NCBI RefSeq assembly: GCF_009604405.1
Contig: NZ_WEGK01000004.1
Span: 124,001-188,000, forward strand
Length of the DNA stretch: 64,000 bases
Direction of reading: 5' to 3'
DNA from: Nocardia macrotermitis
Lineage (GTDB): Bacteria; Actinomycetota; Actinomycetes; Mycobacteriales; Mycobacteriaceae
This document shows positions 26,127 to 35,508 of the stretch, piece after piece. Below the pieces are notes generated by a model. That model did not search any database, was not told the DNA's origin, and saw only the letters and a program-made list of their open reading frames with translations. Both the position numbers and the translations under genes were made by a program. Each line of letters opens with the position of its first letter. The stretch's first letter is position 1.

Positions 26127-27287
26127 TTACTTCTTGTCGTCCTCGCCGGGGCGGAAGGCGGTGGTGGGGTCGGCGGCCGGGTTGACCGCGCGGTCCTCAC
26201 CGAAGGGGTTGGCCGGTTTCGGAGTGCTCGCCGACTGGCCGGACGGGCTGGCCGCCGCGCCCTGACCGGTCGAGGGCTGCTGACCGAAATTGAGCGAACC
26301 GTACGGCTGCGGGGTGCTGGGCGCGTCCGAGGGCGGGGTCGCGGTCGGGTTGGCGCCCGACGGCTGCTGCTGGGCGGCGTATCCGGGCTGCTGACCGTAC
26401 TGCTGTTGCCCGTACTGCTGCTGGCCGTAGGGCGACTGCGCCTGACCGGGCTGCTGGCCGTACTGCTGTTGGCCGTACTGCTGCTGACCGGCCTGACCGT
26501 ACGGCGACTGGGCCGACTGACCACCCGGCTGCTGCCCGTAGGACGGCTGCTGCCCGTACTGCTGCTGGCCGTAGGACGGCTGGCTCTGCGGCTGCGACTG
26601 TCCGGGCTGCGACTGCCCCGGCTGCGCGCCCTGGGCCGACTGTCCCGGCTGCGACTGCTGGCCGTACTGCCCGGGCTGACCGTAGCTCTGCTGACCGTAA
26701 CCCGGAGCCCCGTAACCACCCGGAACAGCCTGCGGCGCAGCCGGTTTCGGCGTCGGCATGGCCACGATGCCGCTCTCGAACAGCACCGCGGCGACGGCCG
26801 CGGCGGTCTGCACGAGGGCCAGGAAGAGCACCACCCAGGTACCCCAGCCGACATTGGCCCCGTCGGGCACCTTGATCACGATGAAGATCAGCCCGATGAA
26901 CGCGGCCCCGGACACCGCCGCCGAGGCGCCGATCCAGTTCTGCTTCGGCAGCAGCGAGATACCGGCCAGCAGACCACCGGCCAGCAGCACGATCAGCACC
27001 GCCACCGGGAAGGAGAAGAAGAAGTCGCTGCTGCTCGCCGAGATCTGCATGCCTTCGCCGAGATCTTTGCTACTGGTGGAGACGAACGGCGCGAAACCCA
27101 ACAGCAGGTTGATGACACCGAGGATGGCGGTGCCTGCCGTGAGATAGAACGGCAACCCGATCGCACTCGATCCCGGTGCACCCGTTTTACCGCCGCTCGG
27201 CGGCTGCTGCTGCGCGAAACCGGCGGCGGAGGTGGGTGGTGTCGGCGCGGGTGCGTTGTACCCGGAGCCCCCGGACGGGTATGACAT
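26127..27287 (-). CDS. DUF5336 four-helix membrane protein with QYGQQ-rich tail
   Basis: The 386-residue product has four membrane helices between residues 40 and 180 ([76 protein letters not shown]). The remaining ~200 residues are Gln/Gly/Pro/Tyr low complexity with repeated YGQQ and PGQSQ. It matches Rv0954, also next to sucCD and perM; that protein has been linked to the cell-division machinery. AGGAGAAG precedes the ATG. Confidence 0.87.
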   Translation of the reverse strand: MSYPSGGSGYNAPAPTPPTSAAGFAQQQPPSGGKTGAPGSSAIGLPFYLTAGTAILGVINLLLGFAPFVSTSSKDLGEGMQISASSSDFFFSFPVAVLIVLLAGGLLAGISLLPKQNWIGASAAVSGAAFIGLIFIVIKVPDGANVGWGTWVVLFLALVQTAAAVAAVLFESGIVAMPTPKPAAPQAVPGGYGAPGYGQQSYGQPGQYGQQSQPGQSAQGAQPGQSQPGQSQPQSQPSYGQQQYGQQPSYGQQPGGQSAQSPYGQAGQQQYGQQQYGQQPGQAQSPYGQQQYGQQQYGQQPGYAAQQQPSGANPTATPPSDAPSTPQPYGSLNFGQQPSTGQGAAASPSGQSASTPKPANPFGEDRAVNPAADPTTAFRPGEDDKK

Positions 27288-27406
27288 GTCGTCTTCTCCT
27301 TGTCGAGTCCCTCGTTGTCAAGACTGAATGTGCTCTTGACGCTACTGCACGAAACCGCCCGGGTCACGGCCACCGCAAACCCGCAGTCGGCCGGATGGTA
27401 TGCCCG

Positions 27407-27466
27407 ATGAACCAGGTGAGCACTCCGATCGTGCCTCCAGAAGGAGAAAAAGGAGGTTTGCCGTGA
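27407..27466 (+). CDS. Candidate 19-residue peptide upstream of a coupled small ORF
   Basis: The frame encodes MNQVSTPIVPPEGEKGGLP and its TGA overlaps the GTG of the next small frame (GTGA). Its last codons contain the ribosome-binding site of that frame, so it may simply be a by-product. No clear ribosome-binding site of its own. Speculative. Confidence 0.25.
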   Translation: MNQVSTPIVPPEGEKGGLP

Positions 27467-27534
27467 ATCTTTCGGAAATGTTCTGCACCGTGGTGCGCGC
27501 GCTGGGACTGTGTCACGTATTCCCAGCACCGTGA
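27463..27534 (+). CDS. Candidate 23-residue small protein with perfect Shine-Dalgarno
   Basis: The GTG is preceded at six bases by AAAGGAGGT, nine bases of perfect anti-SD complement, the strongest such site noticed in the window. The product is MNLSEMFCTVVRALGLCHVF followed by PAP, with two cysteines eight residues apart. A terminator hairpin starts 20 bases after its stop, so it could be a complete tiny transcription unit opposite sucCD and the DUF5336 gene. Role unknown; a chance SD match is possible. Confidence 0.4.
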   Translation: MNLSEMFCTVVRALGLCHVFPAP

Positions 27535-27553
27535 ATACCTCGATCGGGCAATG

Positions 27554-27591
27554 ACGAAGGCCGCCAACCGGATTCGGTTGACGGCCTTCGT
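27554..27591. terminator. Terminator downstream of sucD
   Basis: ACGAAGGCCG / CGGCCTTCGT with an inner CAACCG/CGGTTG stem and a GATT loop. It lies 79 bases past the sucD stop and could serve both strands. Confidence 0.75.
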
Positions 27592-27669
27592 GGAAAGCAG
27601 CGGGACGGGTCTCGATCAGGCCCGCCTCGTCCCCACCCCCGCCCGCAACGGAGACGCTGCGCGCCGCTA

Positions 27670-28584
27670 TCAAGCCTCGATGCTGGCCTTCTCCAGGATC
27701 TCCCGCGCCAGCGCGGCGGTCTCGGACGGCGTCTTGCCGACCTTGACGCCCGCGGCCTCGAGGGCCTCCTTCTTCGCGGCGGCGGTACCGGCCGAACCGG
27801 AGACGATCGCGCCCGCGTGACCCATGGTCTTGCCCTCGGGAGCGGTGAAGCCCGCGACGTAGCCCACGACCGGCTTGGTCACGTTGGCCTCGATGTAGGC
27901 CGCGGCGCGCTCCTCGGCGTCGCCGCCGATCTCGCCGATCATCACGATGACCTTGGTCTCCGGATCCTTCTCGAACGCCTCGATGGCGTCGATGTGGGTG
28001 GTGCCGATGACCGGGTCGCCGCCGATGCCGATGGCGGTGGAGAAGCCGAAGTCGCGCAGCTCGTACATCATCTGGTAGGTCAGGGTGCCGGACTTGGAGA
28101 CCAGACCGATCGGGCCCTTGCCGGTGATGTTGTTCGGCGTGATGCCGACCAGCGACTCACCCGGGGTGATGATGCCGGGGCAGTTCGGGCCGATGATCCG
28201 CGTCTTCTGGCCCTTCTCCACGTTGTAGGCCCACGCGTACGCGCTGTCCTGCACCGGGATGCCCTCGGTGATGACGACCAGCAGCGGGATCTCGGCGTCG
28301 ATGGCCTCGATGATGGCGTCCTTGGAGAACGCCGGGGGCACGAACGCGATCGAGGTGTCCGCGCCGGTCTTCTCGATGGCCTCGGCGACCGATGCGAACA
28401 CCGGCAGCTCGACGTCGTTGCCGTCCTTGTCGACGTGCTTGACGGTGGTGCCCGCCTTGCGCGCGTTGACGCCGCCGACCACGTTGGTGCCGGCCTTCAG
28501 CATCAGGGCGGTGTGCTTGGTGCCCTCACCACCGGTGATGCCCTGGACGATGACCTTGTTGTCCTTGTTGAGGAAGATAGACAT
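27670..28584 (-). CDS. sucD: Succinyl-CoA synthetase alpha subunit
   Basis: The 304-residue subunit binds CoA and carries the phosphohistidine. Seen are [20 protein letters not shown] (CoA Rossmann loop), [46 protein letters not shown] and the catalytic GHAGAIVSG with its His. It works with SucC to interconvert succinyl-CoA and succinate in the TCA cycle. Fourteen bases downstream of sucC in the same operon. Confidence 0.98.
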   Translation of the reverse strand: MSIFLNKDNKVIVQGITGGEGTKHTALMLKAGTNVVGGVNARKAGTTVKHVDKDGNDVELPVFASVAEAIEKTGADTSIAFVPPAFSKDAIIEAIDAEIPLLVVITEGIPVQDSAYAWAYNVEKGQKTRIIGPNCPGIITPGESLVGITPNNITGKGPIGLVSKSGTLTYQMMYELRDFGFSTAIGIGGDPVIGTTHIDAIEAFEKDPETKVIVMIGEIGGDAEERAAAYIEANVTKPVVGYVAGFTAPEGKTMGHAGAIVSGSAGTAAAKKEALEAAGVKVGKTPSETAALAREILEKASIEA

Positions 28585-28597
28585 TGCCCTGTTTCCT

Positions 28598-29764
<1,167 letters not shown>

Positions 29765-30075
29765 GTACTCACCGTCTCGTCTGCGTTGTGGTGACAACGA
29801 CTTTGTTGGCGTCCCGTCGTTCCAGGGCGGGTCGAATCGGACTCTAATCACTCGCGAGCACGGGAAATCAGCCGCATACAGCCTAAGTGGCACAGGTCAC
29901 CGGGCCGCACCCGGGCGGGCAAAACCGCTGGCCACTGCTACTGGCGAGTAGCTTTCCGCGGAGGCGGCGGGACCACGGGTTCGAGGCGTTCAGGACGGCT
30001 CGATTACTACACGGCGTCGTACCAAAAATGCGACAGATCGGCCGTGATGTCGAGGGTAATATTCCCGGCGATTCT

Positions 30076-30091
30076 TGTGATGAATCTCACA
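30076..30091. promoter_or_regulatory. GlxR/Crp-type site between sucC and the M23 gene
   Basis: TGTGA-TGAATC-TCACA, extended to seven-base perfect arms (CTTGTGA/TCACAAG), lies in the 623-bp divergent gap, ~310 bases from each start. Both TCA-cycle and peptidoglycan-remodelling genes are plausible Crp/GlxR targets. On the minus strand TATTAC follows about 22-27 bases after the centre. No other feature was recognised between 29765 and 30387. Confidence 0.65.
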
Positions 30092-30387
30092 AGCGGACGG
30101 AGATGTCCTGGAGCGCTTGCCGGGTCGCAATCATTTCGTTACCGTCGATGCGACCGAAGTCACAACATGGTCACAGGACCAGCGTGAATGCGGCCGTCCC
30201 AGGCGGTAGTCTCTGAACTCCCGACCGGGCTTCACGGGACGACCACATCCGCCGCTGACGGGCACAGGAGGACGGCAGGCTTGTTGCAGCACAGCGCTCC
30301 GCAGGTAGCGAGCCGCGTCGCAGGCGACCTGTCGATCGGCCCGGCCCCTCGCACACTTCCGTATCCGCACTCCCTCGAGGCTCGGTA

Positions 30388-31557
30388 ATGAGCGGCGATC
30401 CATTTCAGCCGGGACATCGCGCCCCGTCCGCATTGCGTTACCGCCGTGAGGGCGATGGGTTGAGCAATATCGGTGATGCGGCCTCGTTCGGCGGTTACGC
30501 CGCTCCCGCGGGTCGCGCCGACAGCTGGTCCGGGGCCCCCGCGGCGGCCACCTGGGACGTACCGGTCGGCGACACCTGGCACGCGGACAGTTGGAACGCA
30601 CCCGCCGACAACTGGTCCACCCCCGAAGCCGACGGCTGGCAGCAGAGCACCGAATACCAGTGGGACGCACAGTCTTCCGAGGATTCGCAGTGGGATCCCT
30701 GGGCCTCGGGCGATGCCTCCGAAGCCGAGCAGGCCGATTACGACGACCCCGACGAGCCGACCGGGCCCAGCCCGTTCGCGGGGCGCGCCGCACGCGGGAA
30801 TTCCGATCATCGGGCCGCTCGCGTGCCGAACTCGCACCGGATGCCCGTTCCGCCCGCCGCGCTCAAGGGTCGCGCGGCCGTCGTCGCGGTCGCCGCGGGT
30901 GCGGTCGTCGCCGCGGGCCAGGCCGCAACGCAACATGCCGGAACCCAGCGTCCCGCCACCGCCGACGCCGCGCGGACCGGTGAGATCCGTCAGGTCGCCG
31001 CGTCGACGCCCGCCACCGGCGCGGCCACCGCGAGCCAGTCGCCGCAGGTGCTCGATACCGCGCCGGTGACCGACATCAGCCAGTTCCAGGACGTGCTGCA
31101 CCACGGTCAGCAGTTCGCCGAGAGCCTCGCCGCCCAGGCCGCCGCCAAACTCCGCCCGGTCTTCGTGAAGTTCGCCAGCGGCACCTTCACCTCCGGATAC
31201 GGCAGCCGCTGGGGCGTCCTGCACCCCGGCGTCGACATCGCGGGCCCGATCGGCACCCCCATCTACGCGGTCATGGACGGCACCGTCATCGACGCGGGGC
31301 CGGCCTCGGGCTTCGGCATGTGGGTGCGGCTGCGGCACGACGACGGCACCATCACCGTGTACGGCCACGTCAACACCACGACGGTCTCGGTCGGCCAGCA
31401 CGTCATGGCGGGCGATCAGATCGCGACCATCGGCAACCGCGGTTTCTCCACCGGGCCGCACTGCCACTTCGAGGTGTGGCTGCACGGGACCGACCGCATC
31501 GATCCACTGCCCTGGTTGGCCAGTCGCGGGATCTCCCTGGGGCCCGAAGAGGACTGA
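30388..31557 (+). CDS. M23-family (LytM-like) metallopeptidase
   Basis: The 389-residue protein ends in a LytM domain: FTSGYGSRWGVLHPGVDIAG supplies the zinc His and Asp, ITVYGHVNTT and HCHFEVWLHG the catalytic and second zinc His. Such enzymes cleave peptide crosslinks in peptidoglycan. The N-terminal ~150 residues are disordered and Trp/Glu/Ser-rich; a hydrophobic Ala/Val segment (AAVVAVAAGAVVAAGQAA) about residues 165-182 may be an uncleaved anchor. Rv0950c is the syntenic homologue beside sucC. ATG 30388 has no strong ribosome-binding site. Confidence 0.9.
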   Translation: MSGDPFQPGHRAPSALRYRREGDGLSNIGDAASFGGYAAPAGRADSWSGAPAAATWDVPVGDTWHADSWNAPADNWSTPEADGWQQSTEYQWDAQSSEDSQWDPWASGDASEAEQADYDDPDEPTGPSPFAGRAARGNSDHRAARVPNSHRMPVPPAALKGRAAVVAVAAGAVVAAGQAATQHAGTQRPATADAARTGEIRQVAASTPATGAATASQSPQVLDTAPVTDISQFQDVLHHGQQFAESLAAQAAAKLRPVFVKFASGTFTSGYGSRWGVLHPGVDIAGPIGTPIYAVMDGTVIDAGPASGFGMWVRLRHDDGTITVYGHVNTTTVSVGQHVMAGDQIATIGNRGFSTGPHCHFEVWLHGTDRIDPLPWLASRGISLGPEED

Positions 31558-31587
31558 CCGATTTCGTCGGCCCCGAAGAGGACCGAG

Positions 31588-32031
31588 GGATCTCACCTCA
31601 ACTCGGGGCCGTTGGGGTCTGACCTCAACTCTGGCCTGCTGGGATTTCACCTCGGCTTAGGAGTGTCGGGGTCCCACCTCAACCCGGAGACTGTCGGGAT
31701 CCCACCTCAACCCGGAGACTGTCGGGATCCCACCTCAACCCGGAGACTGTCGGGATCCCACCTCAACCCGGAGACTGTCGGGATCCCACCTCAACCCGGA
31801 GACTGTCGGGATCCCACCTCAACCCGGAGACTGTCGGGATCCCACCTCAACCCGGAGACTGTCGGGATCCCACCTCAACCCGGAGACTGTCGGGATCCCA
31901 CCTCAACCCGGAGACTGTCGGGATCTCACCTCAACCCGGAGACTGTCGGGATCTCACCTCAACCCGGAGACTGTCGGGATCTCACCTCAACCCGGAGACT
32001 GTCGGGGTCTGACCTCGGTTCGGGCTGTTGC
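31588..32031. repeat. 28-bp minisatellite array, about 16 copies
   Basis: Twelve near-identical copies of CACCTCAACCCGGAGACTGT+CGGGATCC begin at CCCGG positions 31683, 31711 and so on every 28 bp to 31991. The join alternates between GGATCCCAC and GGATCTCAC in blocks. About three diverged copies precede and one follows. There are no spacers, so it is not CRISPR. Because 28 is not divisible by three, an open frame through it (31612-32076) is a repeat artefact. It fills most of the 602-bp gap between the M23 gene and pcrA. Confidence 0.97.
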
Positions 32032-32124
32032 CGATCTACCAGATCGAGCGTGCCTGAACACCGTCCGCGTAGCTGAGCCGTCTCATCTCGGGCACAGTTG
32101 AGCATCCTGCCACGGGCAAGGGTG

Positions 32125-32150
32125 GCCCTGGGGATCGAAATCCCCAGGGC
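32125..32150. terminator. Terminator downstream of pcrA
   Basis: GCCCTGGGGAT / ATCCCCAGGGC with a CGAA loop, an 11-bp perfect stem nine bases past the pcrA stop. Confidence 0.8.
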
Positions 32151-32159
32151 GACAGTGTT

Positions 32160-34712
32160 TTACAGTTTGACCAGGACTCCGCCGCTGTATTGGGGGATGA
32201 GGCGGATCTTGCCTGCGGTGCCGAAGTCGATGGTGACGCTGGCTATGGGGCCCGTGCCTTCGGAGGCTATTACTCGGCCGAGGCCGTATTTGTCGTGGTT
32301 GACCCGGTCGCCCACGGCCAGGACGAGGTTGGTGTTGGTGCGTTTGGCGCTGCCGGGGGCGGGGCGGCGGTCGCCGCCGCGGACGCCGGGGCGGTCGTTC
32401 CAGCCGTCGCCTCGGGTCCAGTCGCGTTCCAGGCCGTCGCTCTCGCCGCGGCGGCGCATGCCCCGGGTGCCGGGAGCCGAGGTCGGTTCCAGGCGTTGCC
32501 AGTCCATCAGGTGGCCCGGGATCTCTTGCAGGAAGCGGGATTCCGGATTCGACACCGGTTGGCCCCAGCCGGAGCGGACCACCGCGCGGGACAGGTACAG
32601 GCGGCGGCGGGCGCGGGTGATGCCGACGTAGGCGAGGCGGCGTTCCTCGGCCAGTTCGGTCGGATCGCCCAGGGCGCGCATGTGCGGGAACTGGCCGTCC
32701 TCCCAGCCGGTCACGAAGACGACCGGGAACTCCAGGCCCTTGGCGGTGTGCAGGGTCATCATGGTGACCACGCCCGCGCCCTCGTCGGGAATCTGGTCGG
32801 TATCCGCGACCAGGGACACCCGTTCCAGGAAGGCGGCCAGCGAGCCCGGATCGGGCTCGCCCTCGGCGGGCTCGGGCAGCAGGCCCTCATCCCGCGCGGC
32901 CTCCACGCTGTTGCGCGCCTCGGAGCTGAATTCCCGTGCGACGCTGACCAATTCGTTGAGGTTGTCCAGGCGCGCGCCGTCCTGCGGATCGTCGGACGCC
33001 TCGAGTTCGGCGCGATATCCGGAACGGTCCAGCACCGCCTCGACCACGGTTCCCACGTCCGGGAAATCCAGATCCTCCTGCACACCGGCCGCGCGGATCT
33101 CGTCCAGCAGATCCAGGAATCCCGCGATGGCGCGCTGGGCACGGGTGTTGAGCAGGGCGACCTTGCCGTCGGCGGCGTCGCGCAACGCCTGACCGAAACC
33201 GACACCGCGCTGCTCGGAATGCACCGCCACGCACGCCTCGGCGCGATCGCCGATCCCGCGACGCGGGGTGTTCAGAATGCGGCGCAGGCTCACCGCATCC
33301 TCCGGATTCTCCAGCACGCGCAGGTACGCGACGATGTCGCGGACCTCCTTGCGCTCGTAGAAGCGGACGCCGCCGACCACCTTGTACGGCAGGCCCATCC
33401 GGATGAAGATCTCTTCCAGCGCACGGGAATTGTTGTTGGTGCGGTAGAAGACCGCGACGTCGCCGTAGTTGTAATCGCCCTGATCGACCAGGCGATCGAT
33501 CTCGCGCGCGACGAAGGACGCCTCGTCGTGCTCGTTGTCCGCGACGTAGCCGACGATCAGATCGCCCTCGCCCGAATCGGTCCACAGCTTCTTCTCGCGG
33601 CGGCCCTCGTTGCGCGCGATGACCGCGTTCGCCGCGGACAGGATGTGCTGGGTGGAACGGTAGTTCTGTTCCAGCAGAATGGTTTCCGCGTCCGGGAAGT
33701 CGCGCTCGAACTCCTCGATGTTGCGGATGGTCGCGCCGCGGAAGGCGTAGATCGACTGATCGGCGTCACCCACCACGCACAGCTCGCTCGGGGGCACGGC
33801 GTCCTCGCGCCGGGCCGGGGTGAAGTCCGGGTCCGCCGCTGCCGCACCGGCATCCGCGTCGTCCGCCTCGGTGGCCAGGCCTGCGGCATGATGGCCGACC
33901 AGCTCGCGGACCAGCACGTACTGGGCGTGGTTGGTGTCCTGGTACTCGTCGACCAGCACGTGCCGGAACCGGCGGCGGTAGTACTCGGCGACCTGCGGAT
34001 GACGTTGCAGCAGACCGACCGTCTCGCCGATCAGATCGTCGAAGTCCATCGCGTTGGCGCCGCGCAGCCGACGCTGATATTCGGTGTAGACCTGCGCGAC
34101 GATGCGGGGCAGCTGGCTCTCGTCGGATTCCGCGTCGATCGTGGCCCGGTCGGGCTCGATCAGCTCGTTCTTGAGGTTGGAGATGGCCGTGGCGAGCAGG
34201 CGCGGGGTGTACTTCTTCGCGTCGAGTTCCAGATCGCGGCCGATCATCGCGAGCAGGCGGCGCGAGTCGTCGGCGTCGTAGATGGAGAAGTTGGTGTTCA
34301 GGCCCGGCAGCAGCGCAGCCTGGGTGCGCAGGATGCGCACGCAGCTGGAGTGGAACGTGGACACCCACATGCTCGCCGCGCGCGGGCCGACCAGACCGGC
34401 CACCCGCTCCCGCATCTCGGCGGCGGCCTTGTTGGTGAACGTGATCGCCAGGATCTGCCCCGGAGTGACGCCGCGGGCCGCCAACAGGTAGGCGATGCGG
34501 CGCGTGAGCACGGCGGTCTTGCCCGAGCCCGCGCCCGCGACGATCAGCAGGGGTGTACCGCTGTGCACCACCGCCGCGCGCTGCTGCGGATTCAAGCCCT
34601 CGAGCAGGCGCTCGACCGCCTCCGCCGCGCGATCGTGCGGGCTACCCGCCGCGCCTGCCATCTGCCCCGTCCGCGCCTGCGGACGCCACGTATCAGCCAC
34701 CGTCGTCTCCAT
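32160..34712 (-). CDS. pcrA: ATP-dependent DNA helicase PcrA/UvrD
   Basis: The ~850-residue SF1A 3'-5' helicase acts in excision repair and fork clearance. Motifs in order: Q motif LNPQQRAAV, Walker A GAGSGKTAVLTRRIAYL, Ia TFTNKAAAEM, II VDEYQDTNHAQY, III GDADQSIYAFRGA, IV LLEQNYRST, V VTMMTLHTAKGLEFPVVFV and VI EERRLAYVGITRARRRLYL. The C-terminal ~100 residues have the Tudor-like module of Gram-positive PcrA (LAVGDRVNHDKYGLGRVIAS). ATG 34712 is taken; GTG about 15 bases further in is possible. Confidence 0.97.
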   Translation of the reverse strand: METTVADTWRPQARTGQMAGAAGSPHDRAAEAVERLLEGLNPQQRAAVVHSGTPLLIVAGAGSGKTAVLTRRIAYLLAARGVTPGQILAITFTNKAAAEMRERVAGLVGPRAASMWVSTFHSSCVRILRTQAALLPGLNTNFSIYDADDSRRLLAMIGRDLELDAKKYTPRLLATAISNLKNELIEPDRATIDAESDESQLPRIVAQVYTEYQRRLRGANAMDFDDLIGETVGLLQRHPQVAEYYRRRFRHVLVDEYQDTNHAQYVLVRELVGHHAAGLATEADDADAGAAAADPDFTPARREDAVPPSELCVVGDADQSIYAFRGATIRNIEEFERDFPDAETILLEQNYRSTQHILSAANAVIARNEGRREKKLWTDSGEGDLIVGYVADNEHDEASFVAREIDRLVDQGDYNYGDVAVFYRTNNNSRALEEIFIRMGLPYKVVGGVRFYERKEVRDIVAYLRVLENPEDAVSLRRILNTPRRGIGDRAEACVAVHSEQRGVGFGQALRDAADGKVALLNTRAQRAIAGFLDLLDEIRAAGVQEDLDFPDVGTVVEAVLDRSGYRAELEASDDPQDGARLDNLNELVSVAREFSSEARNSVEAARDEGLLPEPAEGEPDPGSLAAFLERVSLVADTDQIPDEGAGVVTMMTLHTAKGLEFPVVFVTGWEDGQFPHMRALGDPTELAEERRLAYVGITRARRRLYLSRAVVRSGWGQPVSNPESRFLQEIPGHLMDWQRLEPTSAPGTRGMRRRGESDGLERDWTRGDGWNDRPGVRGGDRRPAPGSAKRTNTNLVLAVGDRVNHDKYGLGRVIASEGTGPIASVTIDFGTAGKIRLIPQYSGGVLVKL

Positions 34713-34868
34713 CGATCCCCACGCTACCGGCGGGCACCGACAAGGTTGTAGCCCTGGGCACATCCACGCGACATCCGCGTGACCGGCCGGTGATCATCGC
34801 GGGATACTTCGGCTTCCCCCCAGCGGTTACCGTTTTGCCGAAGCAGGGGCCCATGGCACACTGACCAC

Positions 34869-34940
34869 ATGACCAGCGCTCGCGCTATCACCACGTACCG
34901 GTTGACCACCGTTGATTCCGGTCAGCGGTTTGGCACCTGA
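34869..34940 (+). CDS. Candidate 23-residue leader peptide
   Basis: A leaderless-looking ATG (CACACT seven bases upstream, TTGCCG 17 bases before that) opens a frame encoding MTSARAITTYRLTTVDSGQR then FGT. It lies 120 bases before chorismate mutase in a 350-bp gap. It could be a regulatory leader, but it has few aromatic codons. The rest of the gap 34713-35062 shows nothing else. Confidence 0.25.
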   Translation: MTSARAITTYRLTTVDSGQRFGT

Positions 34941-35062
34941 GCGTACGGGGTATCGGCTGGGGGAATATTCGGCCTACCGGGCCTGATTCACGGTGAAGGA
35001 ACCCCATCGGTAACGGCCAGCGGTCGCGCGCCGATCGAAGTTCTGACACGAGGAGAAGAAGT

Positions 35063-35356
35063 ATGAGCACCTCTACGACGACGACCGGGTCCGATGCCGC
35101 GCTGCCCAGTAGCGAGGCGGAGATCGACAAACTCCGCAAGGAGATCGACCGCCTCGACGCGGAGATCCTGGCCGCCATCAAACGCCGCACCGAGATCTCG
35201 CGCATCATCGGCCGCACCCGCATGGCCAACGGCGGGACGCGACTGGTGCACTCCCGCGAGATGAAGGTGCTGGAGCGCTTCAGCGAGCTGGGCCAGGAGG
35301 GCCACACGCTCGCCATGCTGCTGCTGCGCCTGGGTCGCGGACGTCTCGGTCGCTGA
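35063..35356 (+). CDS. Chorismate mutase, AroQ class
   Basis: The 97-residue helical enzyme converts chorismate to prephenate for Phe and Tyr. Its first helix IDKLRKEIDRLDAEILAAIK and RRTEISRIIGRTRMANGGTR carry the active-site Arg and Lys of the type; the end MLLLRLGRGRLGR matches the short form in mycobacteria (Rv0948c), which is weakly active alone and is stimulated by binding DAHP synthase. GAGGAGAAG precedes the ATG. Its place beside pcrA agrees with this. Confidence 0.92.
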   Translation: MSTSTTTTGSDAALPSSEAEIDKLRKEIDRLDAEILAAIKRRTEISRIIGRTRMANGGTRLVHSREMKVLERFSELGQEGHTLAMLLLRLGRGRLGR

Positions 35357-35471
35357 CCCGCGACGGCCCCGATCCCGGCACGCGGTGTCCGGGATCGATG
35401 CGGCGATAGCCCGCGCCGACGCGGCAGGAGACCGAAACACACTCGGTCACAAGGCTTTTCACGTCGAATCT

Positions 35472-35494
35472 GCCCCGGGAACCGGTCCCGGGGC
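35472..35494. terminator. Convergent terminator
   Basis: GCCCCGGGA / TCCCGGGGC with a five-base loop, followed on the plus strand by GTTTCG, between chorismate mutase and the convergent dehydrogenase. Confidence 0.75.
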
Positions 35495-35508
35495 GTTTCG
35501 CTGTCCGG

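Noticed and set aside
25786..26185. Three short frames through the 88-bp repeats
   Set aside because: The unit is not a multiple of three, so each copy is read in another frame; nothing suggests translation.
31588..32031. CRISPR-like array of 28-bp repeats
   Set aside because: Repeats abut one another without spacers and no cas gene is near; it is a minisatellite.
31612..32076. Open frame of 154 codons with SHLNPETVGI-type repeats
   Set aside because: It is produced by a 28-bp repeat read in three frames and has no ribosome-binding site or conserved domain.
32190..34751. 853-codon open frame on the plus strand
   Set aside because: It is antisense to pcrA, whose helicase motifs are all intact; long opposite-strand frames are common at this GC content.
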